Positions 44,757 through 53,594 are shown, numbered from the stretch's first letter. The stretch is 64,000 nt of DNA from Leifsonia sp. AG29 (GCF_009765225.1 NZ_VMSF01000001.1:1550001-1614000); one strand, 5' to 3'. The notes: generated from the sequence alone by a model not told the origin. Translations and numbers: made by a program.

Positions 44757-46001
44757 GTGCCTGAGACGAGCGGACCGCATCCCACCCAGCCCGCGCAGCC
44801 TCCTCTGACCATCGTCATGGGCTGCGACACGTTCCCGCCGGATGTCAACGGCGCCGCGCGCTTCGCGGAGCGTCTCGCGGCCGGTCTCGTCGAGCGCGGT
44901 CACGACGTGCATATCGTCGCCCCCGCGGCGAGCCGGCGTCACGGGACCTGGATCGAAGAGCACGAGGGCCGCCCGATGACCGTGCACCGTCTGCGCAGCT
45001 GGCGCTGGTACCCGCACGACTGGCTGCGGTTCGCCCTCCCGTGGATGAGCAAGGCCAACGCCCGCCGCGTCCTCGACGAGGTGAGGCCCGACGTCGTGCA
45101 CATGCAGTCGCACATCGTCGTCGGCCGGGGCCTCGCCTACGAGGCCGAGAAGCGCGGGATCCCGATCGTCGCCACGAACCACGTGATGCCCGACAACATC
45201 ATGGAGTTCACGATCCTGCCCAAGTTCCTCCAGAACACCTTCGTGAAGCTCGCCTGGAAGGATGCACGCAAGAGCTTCGACAAGGCGCGCTCGGTCACGA
45301 CGCCGACGCGCAAGGCGGCCCAGTTCCTCGAGAAGGCCACCGGGCTGCGCGGCGTCCACGCGATCTCGTGCGGGATCGACGCCCAGAACTACACCCCCGA
45401 CTTCTCCCCGCGGACGGCCAACCGCATCCTCTTCGTCGGCCGTGTCACCGGGGAGAAGCACATCGATGTCCTGCTGAACGCGGTGAAGCGCCTCCCGGCG
45501 TCGCTCGACGCACGGCTCGAGATCGTCGGCGGCGGCGACCAGCTCCGCAACCTGCAGGCCCTCGCCGAGACGCTGGGGATCGCCGACCGCGTCACCTTCA
45601 CCGGGTACGTGACCGACGAGGAGCTCCGCTCCGCCTACACGCGGGCCACGGTCTTCGCGATGCCCTCCATCGCCGAGCTCCAGTCGATCGCCACCATGGA
45701 GGCGATGGCATCCGGCCTGCCGGTGGTCGCCGCGGACGCCATGGCCCTCCCGCACCTCGTCCACGACGGGGAGAACGGGTACCTGTTCACCCCGGGCGAC
45801 GCTCAGGACCTCGCCGACAAGCTCGAGCGGGTGCTGACGATGCCGCAGGACGAGCTCGACCGTCTCAAAGAGGCGTCGCTGCGGATCGTGGCCTCGCACG
45901 ACATCCAGACCACGATCAGCACGTTCGAAAGCCTGTATCGTGGTGAGCCGGTGGCCGACCCCGTGACGGAGTCGGCGCCCGGCGTCCCGGCCCCCGAGTG
46001 A
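44757..46001 (+). CDS. Family 4 glycosyltransferase
   Basis: A 414-residue GT-B fold glycosyltransferase. The N-terminal acceptor domain starts with MGCDTFPPDVNGAARFAERLAAGL. The C-terminal donor domain has ILFVGRVTGEKHIDVLLNAV and the EX7E-type region AELQSIATMEAMASGLPVVA. It resembles actinobacterial mannosyltransferases that act on phosphatidylinositol mannosides or glycolipids, but donor and acceptor are not known. The start is GTG 44757, with GAGGGA 10 bases upstream. A tRNA gene follows 16 bases downstream. Confidence 0.88.
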   Translation: MPETSGPHPTQPAQPPLTIVMGCDTFPPDVNGAARFAERLAAGLVERGHDVHIVAPAASRRHGTWIEEHEGRPMTVHRLRSWRWYPHDWLRFALPWMSKANARRVLDEVRPDVVHMQSHIVVGRGLAYEAEKRGIPIVATNHVMPDNIMEFTILPKFLQNTFVKLAWKDARKSFDKARSVTTPTRKAAQFLEKATGLRGVHAISCGIDAQNYTPDFSPRTANRILFVGRVTGEKHIDVLLNAVKRLPASLDARLEIVGGGDQLRNLQALAETLGIADRVTFTGYVTDEELRSAYTRATVFAMPSIAELQSIATMEAMASGLPVVAADAMALPHLVHDGENGYLFTPGDAQDLADKLERVLTMPQDELDRLKEASLRIVASHDIQTTISTFESLYRGEPVADPVTESAPGVPAPE

Positions 46002-46017
46002 CGGGGTCCGGCGCCGA

Positions 46018-46091
46018 GGGGCGGTAGCTCAGCCGGTTAGAGCAAGCGACTCATAATCGTTCGGTCACGGGTTCAAGTCCCGTCCGCCCTA
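46018..46091 (+). tRNA. tRNA-Met (CAT), elongator type
   Basis: The 74-base cloverleaf folds. The acceptor GGGGCGG (46018-46024) pairs with CCGCCCT (46084-46090) with a G-T first pair. D-arm GCTC/GAGC; anticodon loop CTCATAA with CAT at 46052-46054; T-arm ACGGG/CCCGT; discriminator A46091. CCA is not encoded. It lacks the three G-C anticodon-stem pairs of initiator tRNA. A CAT anticodon could also mark the lysidine-modified tRNA-Ile; elongator Met is the more likely reading. Confidence 0.88.
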
Positions 46092-46192
46092 CAGCGCGGT
46101 GCGCTCAGCGCTGAGCGTCGCAGCGTTCCGCCGAGCCGCCACCCCCGGCTGGGGACTGCCGGTCCCGCCGTGGCCCTGGCAGTGTCGAGGGC

Positions 46193-46639
46193 ATGAGCTC
46201 CGAGCCGCCGATGACCCAGCTGCCGCCCCCCGGGTGGTATCCCGACGCCCGAGATCCGAGCTGGCAGCGCTGGTGGGACGGCCGCACGTGGACCGAGACC
46301 GTGCGGCAGGCCGACGTCGTCACGGCCGCTCCCGTGCCCGTGGCCGCGCGCCCGGGGAACGCCGCCGCGGTGGTCGGCCTCGTGTTCGGCGTCGTTGCGG
46401 CCGGGTTCGCCCTGCTCGGCACGCGAGGGCTCGACCCGCTGCTCGCGCTCCTGGTCGTGGGCTGCGGGACGACCGCGCTAGCGACCGGGATCCCTGCGGC
46501 CGTCAAGGCGCGGCGATCGCATCAGCGGACGAGTCTGGTCCTCGGCACCGTCGGGGCGGCCCTCGGCGGTGCGGCCGTGACCCTGGCGGTTCTGGCGGTC
46601 GTTCTCGTGCTCACGGGAATCTCGTCCCGCGGGGCGTGA
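46193..46639 (+). CDS. DUF2510 membrane protein
   Basis: A 148-residue protein. The N-terminal DUF2510 motif is PPPGWYPDARDPSWQRWWDGRTWT. Three or four hydrophobic segments follow (residues about 55-75, 80-95 and 118-142). DUF2510 is an actinobacterial surface-adjacent domain of unknown function. The start ATG at 46193 follows a GAGGG. Promoter unclear. Confidence 0.82.
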   Translation: MSSEPPMTQLPPPGWYPDARDPSWQRWWDGRTWTETVRQADVVTAAPVPVAARPGNAAAVVGLVFGVVAAGFALLGTRGLDPLLALLVVGCGTTALATGIPAAVKARRSHQRTSLVLGTVGAALGGAAVTLAVLAVVLVLTGISSRGA

Positions 46640-46687
46640 CCGTTCACCCTCCTAGCAATATCCGCGGTGCGGCGTACCGTGCCGGGC

Positions 46688-47197
46688 ATGAACACTACCG
46701 GATGGATCGTCTTGATCGTCGTCGTGGTCATCGTCATCATCGCGATCGTCGTGATCGCGTCGACGGTGGGACGCCGGCGCAAGCAGGAGGCTGACCGGCA
46801 GCGCGCCGGCGAGCTGAGGCAGGAGGCGGCGGAGCACGACCTCGCCGCCCGGGAGCGCGAGGCCAAGGCGGCTCGCGCTGCTGCCGATGCGAAGCAGGCC
46901 GAGGTCGAGGCCGAGAGGCTCCGCCGGGAGGCCGACGAGCGCGAGCGGTCCGCGGCGGAGGTGCGCGCCGAGTCGGAGGACAAGCTCCGCAAGGCCGACG
47001 ATGTCGACCCCGATGTGCGCACCGACCGCCACGGCAACCGCGTCGACTCGGCCGACGGTGCGGAGGCGGCTCCCGCCGGCACCGCGGCGACCGCGGCGCC
47101 GGCCGACCGGGCCTACGAGGCGCCGCGCGTCGACGACGGCACCGCGCACGAGGCTCCTCGCATCGATGGCGGGCGTCACACCGAGCCTCCGCGCTGA
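46688..47197 (+). CDS. Single-pass membrane protein with coiled coil
   Basis: A 169-residue protein. An N-terminal Val/Ile-rich membrane helix (residues 5-25) is followed by a basic stretch and a long Ala/Glu/Arg coiled coil (residues about 30-105), then an acidic, disordered tail. I do not recognise a family; similar proteins are common in Microbacteriaceae. ATG 46688 is chosen because TACCGT (46675-46680) lies seven bases upstream; the in-frame GTG at 46667 is less likely. Function unknown. Confidence 0.7.
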   Translation: MNTTGWIVLIVVVVIVIIAIVVIASTVGRRRKQEADRQRAGELRQEAAEHDLAAREREAKAARAAADAKQAEVEAERLRREADERERSAAEVRAESEDKLRKADDVDPDVRTDRHGNRVDSADGAEAAPAGTAATAAPADRAYEAPRVDDGTAHEAPRIDGGRHTEPPR

Positions 47198-47218
47198 TCC
47201 CGGCGATACGATCGGCCC

Positions 47219-47821
47219 GTGGTGTGGGCGCCGGGGGTCGTTAGCGAGGTCTTCGTGGTGCGCCACGGCGACGCGTCCGAGCAGATCGCGGTCGCCCTCT
47301 CGGAGGGCGACCGCGATCGTCTGGCCTCCCTCCGCGGCTGCCCGCGGGGGGCGTTCCTGGCCGGGCGTGAGGCCCTCCTGCGCGCCGCGCGAGCCCATGG
47401 CGCGGGTGCGGACGCCCGCATCACGGCGATCTGCCCGGACTGCGGTCTGTCTCACGGACGTCCGGTTCTCGCGGAGGGCGCCCTGATGGTCCATGTGGCC
47501 CTCACCCACTCGGCAGGCAGCGCCTACGCTGTCGCCGCCACCCTTCCGGTCGGCATCGACGCCGAGCCGGTCGACACCGCACCTGACCGGCTGAGCGCGA
47601 TCGAGGCGATGTCACCGGGGAGGGGCGACCCTCTCCGGCGCTGGACCGCGGTCGAGGCGGTCCTGAAGGCCGATGGCAGGGGACTGCGCGTGGACCCCGC
47701 CCGGGTCGACGTGCGCCGCAGCCGGGCACGGCTCGACAGCGCGGACTACGGACTCCGCACCTGGCTCGCCGACCGCTCTCTCGTGACCATCGCCGTCGCG
47801 ATGTCGGAGGTCAGTCGCTGA
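47219..47821 (+). CDS. 4'-phosphopantetheinyl transferase (Sfp type)
   Basis: A 200-residue transferase that loads phosphopantetheine from CoA onto carrier proteins. The magnesium- and CoA-binding motifs are GIDAE (residues 112-116) and WTAVEAVLKADG (142-153); LTHSAG precedes them. It is shorter than typical Sfp. TACGAT (47207-47212) six bases before the GTG suggests a leaderless promoter. It converges with the M1 peptidase/NRPS-like operon with an 11-base overlap of coding ends. The NRPS-like protein has a carrier domain that needs this modification, so it is the natural client. Confidence 0.88.
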   Translation: MVWAPGVVSEVFVVRHGDASEQIAVALSEGDRDRLASLRGCPRGAFLAGREALLRAARAHGAGADARITAICPDCGLSHGRPVLAEGALMVHVALTHSAGSAYAVAATLPVGIDAEPVDTAPDRLSAIEAMSPGRGDPLRRWTAVEAVLKADGRGLRVDPARVDVRRSRARLDSADYGLRTWLADRSLVTIAVAMSEVSR

Positions 47822-49130
47822 GCGCGGGAAGCGCCGTCGACCGGAGCCACCCGTCGAAGAACCCATCGAGGGGCGTGTCCGAATAGCGAGCCGCGTGCGC
47901 TTCGAAGTCCGCCGACGTCACGACGGCGAAGCGATGGTCGGCGGTCCAGGCCCGCAGCATCGTGAAGAATCCTTCGTCGCCGATACGCCGTCTGAGAGCG
48001 TGAAGCAGGCACGCCCCCCGCTTGTAGACACGGTCGTCGAACATCAGGTCCGGTCCGGGGTCGCCCAGCAGGAGGTCCTTGGGCGCCAGGCGGAGACGGG
48101 CGTGATGTGCACGTGCGTGGGTCGAGGCACTGAGACCGCCTGACGCCTCCGACCACAGCCACTCCGCGTAGCAGGCGAACCCCTCGTTCAGCCAGATGTC
48201 GCGCCAGGAGGCGAGCCCCACGCTGTTGCCGAACCACTGGTGCGCGAGCTCGTGCGCGATGAGCCGCTCCGACCCGCCTCGGCCGTCGATGTGCGTCGAG
48301 CCGAATGTCGCCATGCCCTGCGACTCGAGCGGGATCTCGAGCGGGTCCTCCGTGACGACCACCGTGTACGACGGGAAGGGGTACGGGCCGAACGCCTCCT
48401 GGAAGGCCGACAGCATGCGGCCGAGGGGCGCGAGGTCGCTGAGGACCCGCTTGGCGAGTGCGCCGGGGTAGGCGATCATGCTGTCCACACCGGCCGTTCG
48501 ACGGGGCTCGACCACGTAGCGGCCGATCTGGACCGCGGCCAGGTAGGAGGCGGTCGGCTCGTCACGCACGAACGTCCACGTCCCGCGACCCCGGTCGACG
48601 GTGTGCTCCTCGAGCTCGCCGGTCGCGATGACCGTGTACGGCTGCTCGGTCGTCACGCTGATCCGGTACGTCGCCTTGTCCGACGGCCGGTCGTTGCACG
48701 GGAACCACGTCGGTGCGCCCGATGGTTGCGCCGCGACCAGGACGCCGTCGGTGAGCTCCTCCCACCCGAGCGCGCCCCAGCGGGTCCTCCGCGGCGTCGG
48801 GGATCCGCCGTATTCGATCGTGACCACGAACTCGCCACCGGCCGGGATGGGAGCCGCGGGACGGACGTTGAGGTGCGTCGTCGTCTGTGTGAAGCGGGCG
48901 CGCTTCTCCGCGTCGACCCGGACCCGCTTGGCTCGGAGGTGCACGAGATCGAACGGGATGGACGCGAGGGGTACGAGCGCCCGGGCGGTGATGATCGCGG
49001 TCGCGTCGAGCCGGTTGGTCGCGACGCGGTAGTCCAGGGCGAGGTCGTAGCTCGAGACGGCGTAATCGGCGCTGCCGGAACGGGGCAGGTAGACGTGACG
49101 CGCGGTGGCGCCCGGCGAGACGGCGGTCAT
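47811..49130 (-). CDS. M1 family zinc metallopeptidase
   Basis: A 439-residue peptidase. The zinc site is complete: HELAH (293-297) and Glu316 in WLNEGFACYAE, the HExxH-X18-E arrangement of family M1. The exopeptidase motif GxMEN is replaced by SQGMATF (residues 270-276), as in other short actinobacterial members. No signal peptide. The ATG overlaps the NRPS-like stop (ATGA), so it is coupled to that gene. Epsilon-poly-lysine-degrading enzymes of Streptomyces are M1-type zinc aminopeptidases, so the likely role is trimming or detoxifying the polymer (inference). An alternative start at 49175 would lie inside the upstream gene. Confidence 0.9.
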   Translation of the reverse strand: MTAVSPGATARHVYLPRSGSADYAVSSYDLALDYRVATNRLDATAIITARALVPLASIPFDLVHLRAKRVRVDAEKRARFTQTTTHLNVRPAAPIPAGGEFVVTIEYGGSPTPRRTRWGALGWEELTDGVLVAAQPSGAPTWFPCNDRPSDKATYRISVTTEQPYTVIATGELEEHTVDRGRGTWTFVRDEPTASYLAAVQIGRYVVEPRRTAGVDSMIAYPGALAKRVLSDLAPLGRMLSAFQEAFGPYPFPSYTVVVTEDPLEIPLESQGMATFGSTHIDGRGGSERLIAHELAHQWFGNSVGLASWRDIWLNEGFACYAEWLWSEASGGLSASTHARAHHARLRLAPKDLLLGDPGPDLMFDDRVYKRGACLLHALRRRIGDEGFFTMLRAWTADHRFAVVTSADFEAHAARYSDTPLDGFFDGWLRSTALPALSD

Positions 49131-52100
49131 CGGGCGGCTCGCGCCCGGTACTCCCGGACCACCACCTCGCGCCACGGCCCGATCGGATTGCCGCTCCAGC
49201 GGCTCCGCGAGGGCACGGTCTCGCCGCGCATCACGAGCGACGCCGGTCCGACCGTCGTGTGCTCGCCGATGGCGGCGGCGGGGAGGATGACGCTGTGCGG
49301 CCCCAGGGTTCCGCCTCGCTCGATCGTGACCTGATCCATGGACATGATTCGATCATGGAACAGGTGAGTCTGCACGACGCACCCGCGGTTGACCGTGGAT
49401 GCATCGCCGAGCGAGACGAGATCGGCCTCGGGCAGCCAGTAGCTGTCGATCCAGACGCCGGTTCCGATCCGCGCCCCGAGGCTGCGCAGCCACCACACCA
49501 GCGCGGGCGTCCCGGCGGCGGACCAGGCGAACCACGGCGCGGCGACCATCTCGGTGAAGGTGTCGGAGACCTCGCTGCGCCACACGAAGGACGACCAGAG
49601 GGGGTGCTCTCCCGGGTGCAGCCGGCCGAGCAGCAGCCACTTCGCCGCCGAGCTGACGATCGCGGCGAGACCGCCCGCCGCCAGGAGCACGAGGCCGCTG
49701 AGCGCGACGGCCCAGCCTGTGCCCCAGGCGGCGTCGATCCCCCCGAGGGCGAAGAGGACCCCGAGACCGATGGCGCACGTGACGAACACCGGGACGATCC
49801 GCAGCGCCTCCCACGTCGCCCGGGCGGCCCTGAGAGCGCGGCTCGGCGCGTAGGTGCGCGAGACGTCGGCGTCCTGCGCCTGGCGACGCAATCGGACTGG
49901 CGGCGAGCCGAGCCACGACGACCCCGCTTTCGCCTTCCGGGGCGCGAACGACAGCACGGCGACGAGGCCGTCCCGCGGGACCCGGTTCCCCGCCCCGGCC
50001 ATCCCGGAGTTGCCGAGGAAGGCGCGCGCCCCGATCTCCACGCTCGCGATCCGGACGTACCCGCCCCCGAGCTCATACGGAGCGACGAGCGTGTCGTCGG
50101 CGAGGAAGGCGCCGTCGCGGACCCGGGTCATCCGGGGGAGGAGCAGGACCGTCGACGCCTCCACGTCCCTCCCGATCTGTGCTCCGAGGAGCCGGAGCCA
50201 CACCGGCGTGAAGAGACTGGAATAGAGCGGGAACAGCACGGTCCGCGAGAGATCGAGAAGGCGCTCGGTGGACCACACCTGCCATCCGATCCGGCTCCTC
50301 ACGGGCGCGACCCCCTCGCGGAGCCCGAGCCCGAGCAGCCGGACGAGGACGACGACGAGCCCGGCCAGCACGATTCCCGCCGCCAGCACCCCCGGGATGA
50401 GGCCCGCCGAGGCACGGCCGATCAGCTCGCCCGCCGTGGCGGCTCCGCGCACGAACGCGGCCACGACGGCACCGCCGACGGCGAGCGCGACGACCGGGAT
50501 CAGCGAGACGACGACCGAGGATGCGCCGTAGGCGACGAGCCAGCGCGTGCGCCGGGGCGGTCTCTCCTGCGGCCACCACACCTGCGAACGGCCGACGCGG
50601 ACGGCGGGGGAGCCGGCCCAGTTCTGACCCGCCGGCACCCGGCCGAAGACCGCGGAGCCGGGGGCGACGGTCGCGTCCCTCCCGATCTTCGTGCCCGGCA
50701 TCAGCGAGCTGCGGGCGCCGACCGAACTCCCCGCGCCGATCCTGATCTCGCCGATCCGCACCACGTCGCCGTCGATCCAGTAGCCGGCCAGGTCGACCTC
50801 CGGCTCGATGGAGGCACCTCGGCCGATGCGCAGCATCCCGGTGACCGGTGGGAGGGCGTGCAGGTCGACGCCGGGCCCGATGGTCGCGCCGAGCGCCCGC
50901 GCGTAATAGCTGATCCAGGGGGCTCCGGCGAGGCTTGCCGCCCCGATCTGGTGGGCGACCTGCTCGGCGAGCCACAGCCGGAGGTGCACGGGGCCGCCGC
51001 GCGGGTAGTCACCCGGCCGGACACCGGCGAGGAGGAGGCGCGCGGCCACGACCGAGATCGCCATCCGCCCCCACGGTGTCGCGAAGAGGAGCAGGCCGAC
51101 GATCAGCCAGACCGGCTGCACGCTCGGCAGGAATTCGAAGCCGCCGAGCGGCCGCAGCAGTGCCGCTGCCGTGAGCAGGTACAGCAGCCAGCGGATCCCG
51201 CTGAGGATGAACAGCGGGATGCCCAGCACCGTTTGGAGAACGCGCATGACGAGGGGCGTCGGGGGCACCTCGTGGGTGGAGGCCGCGGATCCTGACGGGG
51301 AGCTCTCGGCGAGCGCCTCGGCCATCGCGCCGAAGCGGGGGTGGGCGTAGACATCGGCCACGGTGGCATCGGGGTGCCGGCGGCGGAGCAGCGACACCAG
51401 CTGAGCCGCCGCCAGCGACCCTCCGCCGAGGTCGAAGAAGTTGTCGTCCGGTCCGGAGACGGGGATCCCGAGGACGCTCCTCCAGTCCGCGGCCAGCTCG
51501 CGCGACGCGGGATCGGCCGCCTGGTCCGAGTCCGTGTCGTCGGGGGCCGCCCCGGCATCGTCGAGGGGCCACGGGAGCGCCGCCCGGTCGACCTTGCCGG
51601 AGGTGCGGACCGGCAGCTCGTCGACGATCGCCAGCAACGGCACGAGGGCCGCGGGGAGCTCCTGCCGGAGCCGCGCGATCGCCGCTGCCCGATCGAACAG
51701 GGAGGGATCGGGCACGGCGAGGTAGCCGACCAGGATGTCGTTCCCGGCCGCGGTCCGTCTCACCGCCGCTGCGGCACCCGAGACGCCCGGGAGCTGCTGG
51801 AGCGCCGCCTCCACCTCGCCCAGTTCGATGCGCCGGCCTCCGACCTTCACCTGGTCGTCCGCCCGGCCGAGGTAGAAGAGCCCGGCCGGGTCGTGCCGGA
51901 CGAGGTCCCCGCTGCGGTACGCGCGCTCCCAGCCGAGCGAGGGGAGCGCGGCGTACTTCTCGGCGTCCTTCGCCGGGTCGAGGTACCGCGCGAGTCCGAC
52001 GCCGCCGATCACGAGCTTGCCGCTGCCGCCGTGGGCGACGGGGCGTCCCTCCTCGTCGACCACGGCCAGGTCCCAGCCGTCGAGCGGCAGGCCGATGCGC

Positions 52101-53086
52101 ACCGGTTCGCCCGCGGCCAGGGGCGCCGCGCAGGCGACGACGGTCGCCTCGGTCGGGCCGTACGTGTTCCAGACCTCGCGTCCCTCCACCGCGAGGCGGT
52201 TCACGAGCTCCGGCGGGCACGCCTCCCCGCCGAAGATGAGCAGGCGGACGCTGTCGAGCGCCTCGACGGGCCAGAGCGCCGCGAGCGTCGGGACCGTCGA
52301 GACGACGGTGATGCGGTGGGCGGACAGCCACGGGCCGAGGTCCATGCCGGTGCGGACCAGCGAGCGCGGTGCCGGGACGAGGCAGGCGCCGTGGCCCCAC
52401 GCGAGCCACATCTCCTCGCAGGAGGCGTCGAAGGCGACCGAGAGACCGGCCAGGACGCGATCGCCGGGTCCGATCGGCTCGTCCTGAACGAAGAGGCGCG
52501 CTTCGGCGTCCACGAAGGCGGCAGCCGAGCGGTGGCGGACGGCGACGCCCTTCGGCGTGCCCGTGGATCCCGACGTGAAGATGATCCAGGCGTCGTCGTC
52601 GGGCGCGGGAGGCGTCACCACGGTGAGGGCCGCTGTGCTGGGATACGGGTCGTCCATCGCCGCGACGGTGGTCGCCGGGCCGCCGTCGACCCGGAGACCG
52701 TCGTCCGTCAGCACGGCCCGCACGCGCGCCTCGCCGAACACGAGGTCCGCGCGCTCCTGAGGGTCGTCGACATCGACCGGCACGTAGGCGGCGCCCGCGG
52801 CGAGCACCCCGAGGATCGCGAGATACAGCTGCCGGCTCCCCGAGCTCATCCGGACGCCGACGCGGTCCCCGGCACCGATCCCGCTCTGTCGCAGGCGAGC
52901 CGCGAGGGCGTTGACGCGGGAGAGCAGCTCGCGGTAACTGAGAGCGCCGTCCGCGTCCTCCAGCGCCGACGCGAGCGGGTGCCGCGCAGCACTCTCGGCC
53001 AGCACATCGATGAGCGTCCGCGGAGGCGCCGCCTCCCCCGAGCGCAGGAGCAACGCCCGGACATCGGTCGCGGAGGGGTCGGACAC
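49127..53086 (-). CDS. Pls/PosA family non-ribosomal peptide synthetase (probable epsilon-poly-lysine synthetase)
   Basis: A 1319-residue protein. Adenylation domain, residues 1-505: A3 FTSGSTGTPKG (170-180), A5 NTYGPTE (307-313), A7 YRSGDL (390-395), A10 Lys498. Carrier domain with phosphopantetheine Ser557 in LGGGS. Then helix pair 612-690, hexapeptide domain about 700-835, helix pair 845-925, hexapeptide domain 960-1065, helix pair 1085-1155, hexapeptide domain 1190-1319. There is no condensation or thioesterase domain. This is the layout of epsilon-poly-L-lysine synthetase, in which tandem C-terminal domains join free amino acids to the loaded one. By manual alignment the pocket reads DAESIGTVVK, with Glu224 able to hold a basic side chain, close to a lysine code. 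GTG start, with TAGTCT eight bases upstream. Confidence 0.9.
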   Translation of the reverse strand: MSDPSATDVRALLLRSGEAAPPRTLIDVLAESAARHPLASALEDADGALSYRELLSRVNALAARLRQSGIGAGDRVGVRMSSGSRQLYLAILGVLAAGAAYVPVDVDDPQERADLVFGEARVRAVLTDDGLRVDGGPATTVAAMDDPYPSTAALTVVTPPAPDDDAWIIFTSGSTGTPKGVAVRHRSAAAFVDAEARLFVQDEPIGPGDRVLAGLSVAFDASCEEMWLAWGHGACLVPAPRSLVRTGMDLGPWLSAHRITVVSTVPTLAALWPVEALDSVRLLIFGGEACPPELVNRLAVEGREVWNTYGPTEATVVACAAPLAAGEPVRIGLPLDGWDLAVVDEEGRPVAHGGSGKLVIGGVGLARYLDPAKDAEKYAALPSLGWERAYRSGDLVRHDPAGLFYLGRADDQVKVGGRRIELGEVEAALQQLPGVSGAAAAVRRTAAGNDILVGYLAVPDPSLFDRAAAIARLRQELPAALVPLLAIVDELPVRTSGKVDRAALPWPLDDAGAAPDDTDSDQAADPASRELAADWRSVLGIPVSGPDDNFFDLGGGSLAAAQLVSLLRRRHPDATVADVYAHPRFGAMAEALAESSPSGSAASTHEVPPTPLVMRVLQTVLGIPLFILSGIRWLLYLLTAAALLRPLGGFEFLPSVQPVWLIVGLLLFATPWGRMAISVVAARLLLAGVRPGDYPRGGPVHLRLWLAEQVAHQIGAASLAGAPWISYYARALGATIGPGVDLHALPPVTGMLRIGRGASIEPEVDLAGYWIDGDVVRIGEIRIGAGSSVGARSSLMPGTKIGRDATVAPGSAVFGRVPAGQNWAGSPAVRVGRSQVWWPQERPPRRTRWLVAYGASSVVVSLIPVVALAVGGAVVAAFVRGAATAGELIGRASAGLIPGVLAAGIVLAGLVVVLVRLLGLGLREGVAPVRSRIGWQVWSTERLLDLSRTVLFPLYSSLFTPVWLRLLGAQIGRDVEASTVLLLPRMTRVRDGAFLADDTLVAPYELGGGYVRIASVEIGARAFLGNSGMAGAGNRVPRDGLVAVLSFAPRKAKAGSSWLGSPPVRLRRQAQDADVSRTYAPSRALRAARATWEALRIVPVFVTCAIGLGVLFALGGIDAAWGTGWAVALSGLVLLAAGGLAAIVSSAAKWLLLGRLHPGEHPLWSSFVWRSEVSDTFTEMVAAPWFAWSAAGTPALVWWLRSLGARIGTGVWIDSYWLPEADLVSLGDASTVNRGCVVQTHLFHDRIMSMDQVTIERGGTLGPHSVILPAAAIGEHTTVGPASLVMRGETVPSRSRWSGNPIGPWREVVVREYRARAAR

Positions 53087-53129
53087 GACCGGGAAGACTA
53101 CGGCGGCCCGGTTACCGCGGGGTGAACGG

Positions 53130-53489
53130 TCATCCCTCGCCGAGCGCGTGGAGGAGCTGGGCCTTGTTCATCCGCGAGTAGCCCTGGATGCCGCGGGCCT
53201 TCGCCCGGTCGCGCAGATCGCGGAAGGTGGGGATGCCGGTGCTGTGCTGCGGGGCGGGCGGCCGGGAGGCTGCGCTCCCCGCGGATCCGCCGGCCGGAGC
53301 GGCCCGTCTGGAGCGCTGCACCGCCTTCCGGGCGTCCTTCTCCGTCGTCTGCAGACGGTCCGCGAGCGCCTCGGCCTCTCTGCGCGACTTCTTGTCCAGC
53401 TTGCGCACGGCGCGCTCCGCCTCGTCGACGGCCTCGCGCGCGGCCTGCAGTGCCTTCTCCGCGGCCTTCTCGGCCTTGCTCTTCGCCAC
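53130..53489 (-). CDS. Coiled-coil protein with Rho N-terminal-like motif
   Basis: A 119-residue basic protein. A Lys/Ala/Glu coiled coil (residues 1-65), a Ser/Ala/Pro linker and a C-terminal helix-extended-loop-helix motif, PTFRDLRDRAKARGIQGYSRMNKAQLLHAL, as in Rho_N/SAP nucleic-acid-binding domains. It probably binds DNA or RNA. It is upstream of the NRPS-like gene on the same strand with a 43-base gap, so cotranscription is possible, but no functional link is known. Confidence 0.75.
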   Translation of the reverse strand: MAKSKAEKAAEKALQAAREAVDEAERAVRKLDKKSRREAEALADRLQTTEKDARKAVQRSRRAAPAGGSAGSAASRPPAPQHSTGIPTFRDLRDRAKARGIQGYSRMNKAQLLHALGEG

Positions 53490-53594
53490 AGTCGTCCTCC
53501 CGCCCCGCCGCCGCCGTCGGCCCGGATCGCATGGTGGTCCCTCGATGAGGAGTATCGCGGAGGCGGCCCGTCCGTGGCTAGAGGTGAGTTGTGC

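Noticed and set aside
47219-53489. The Pls-like locus as a recent horizontal acquisition
   Set aside because: Base composition and codon choice look the same as the neighbours, and there are no flanking repeats or mobile genes. Transfer cannot be shown from this window alone.
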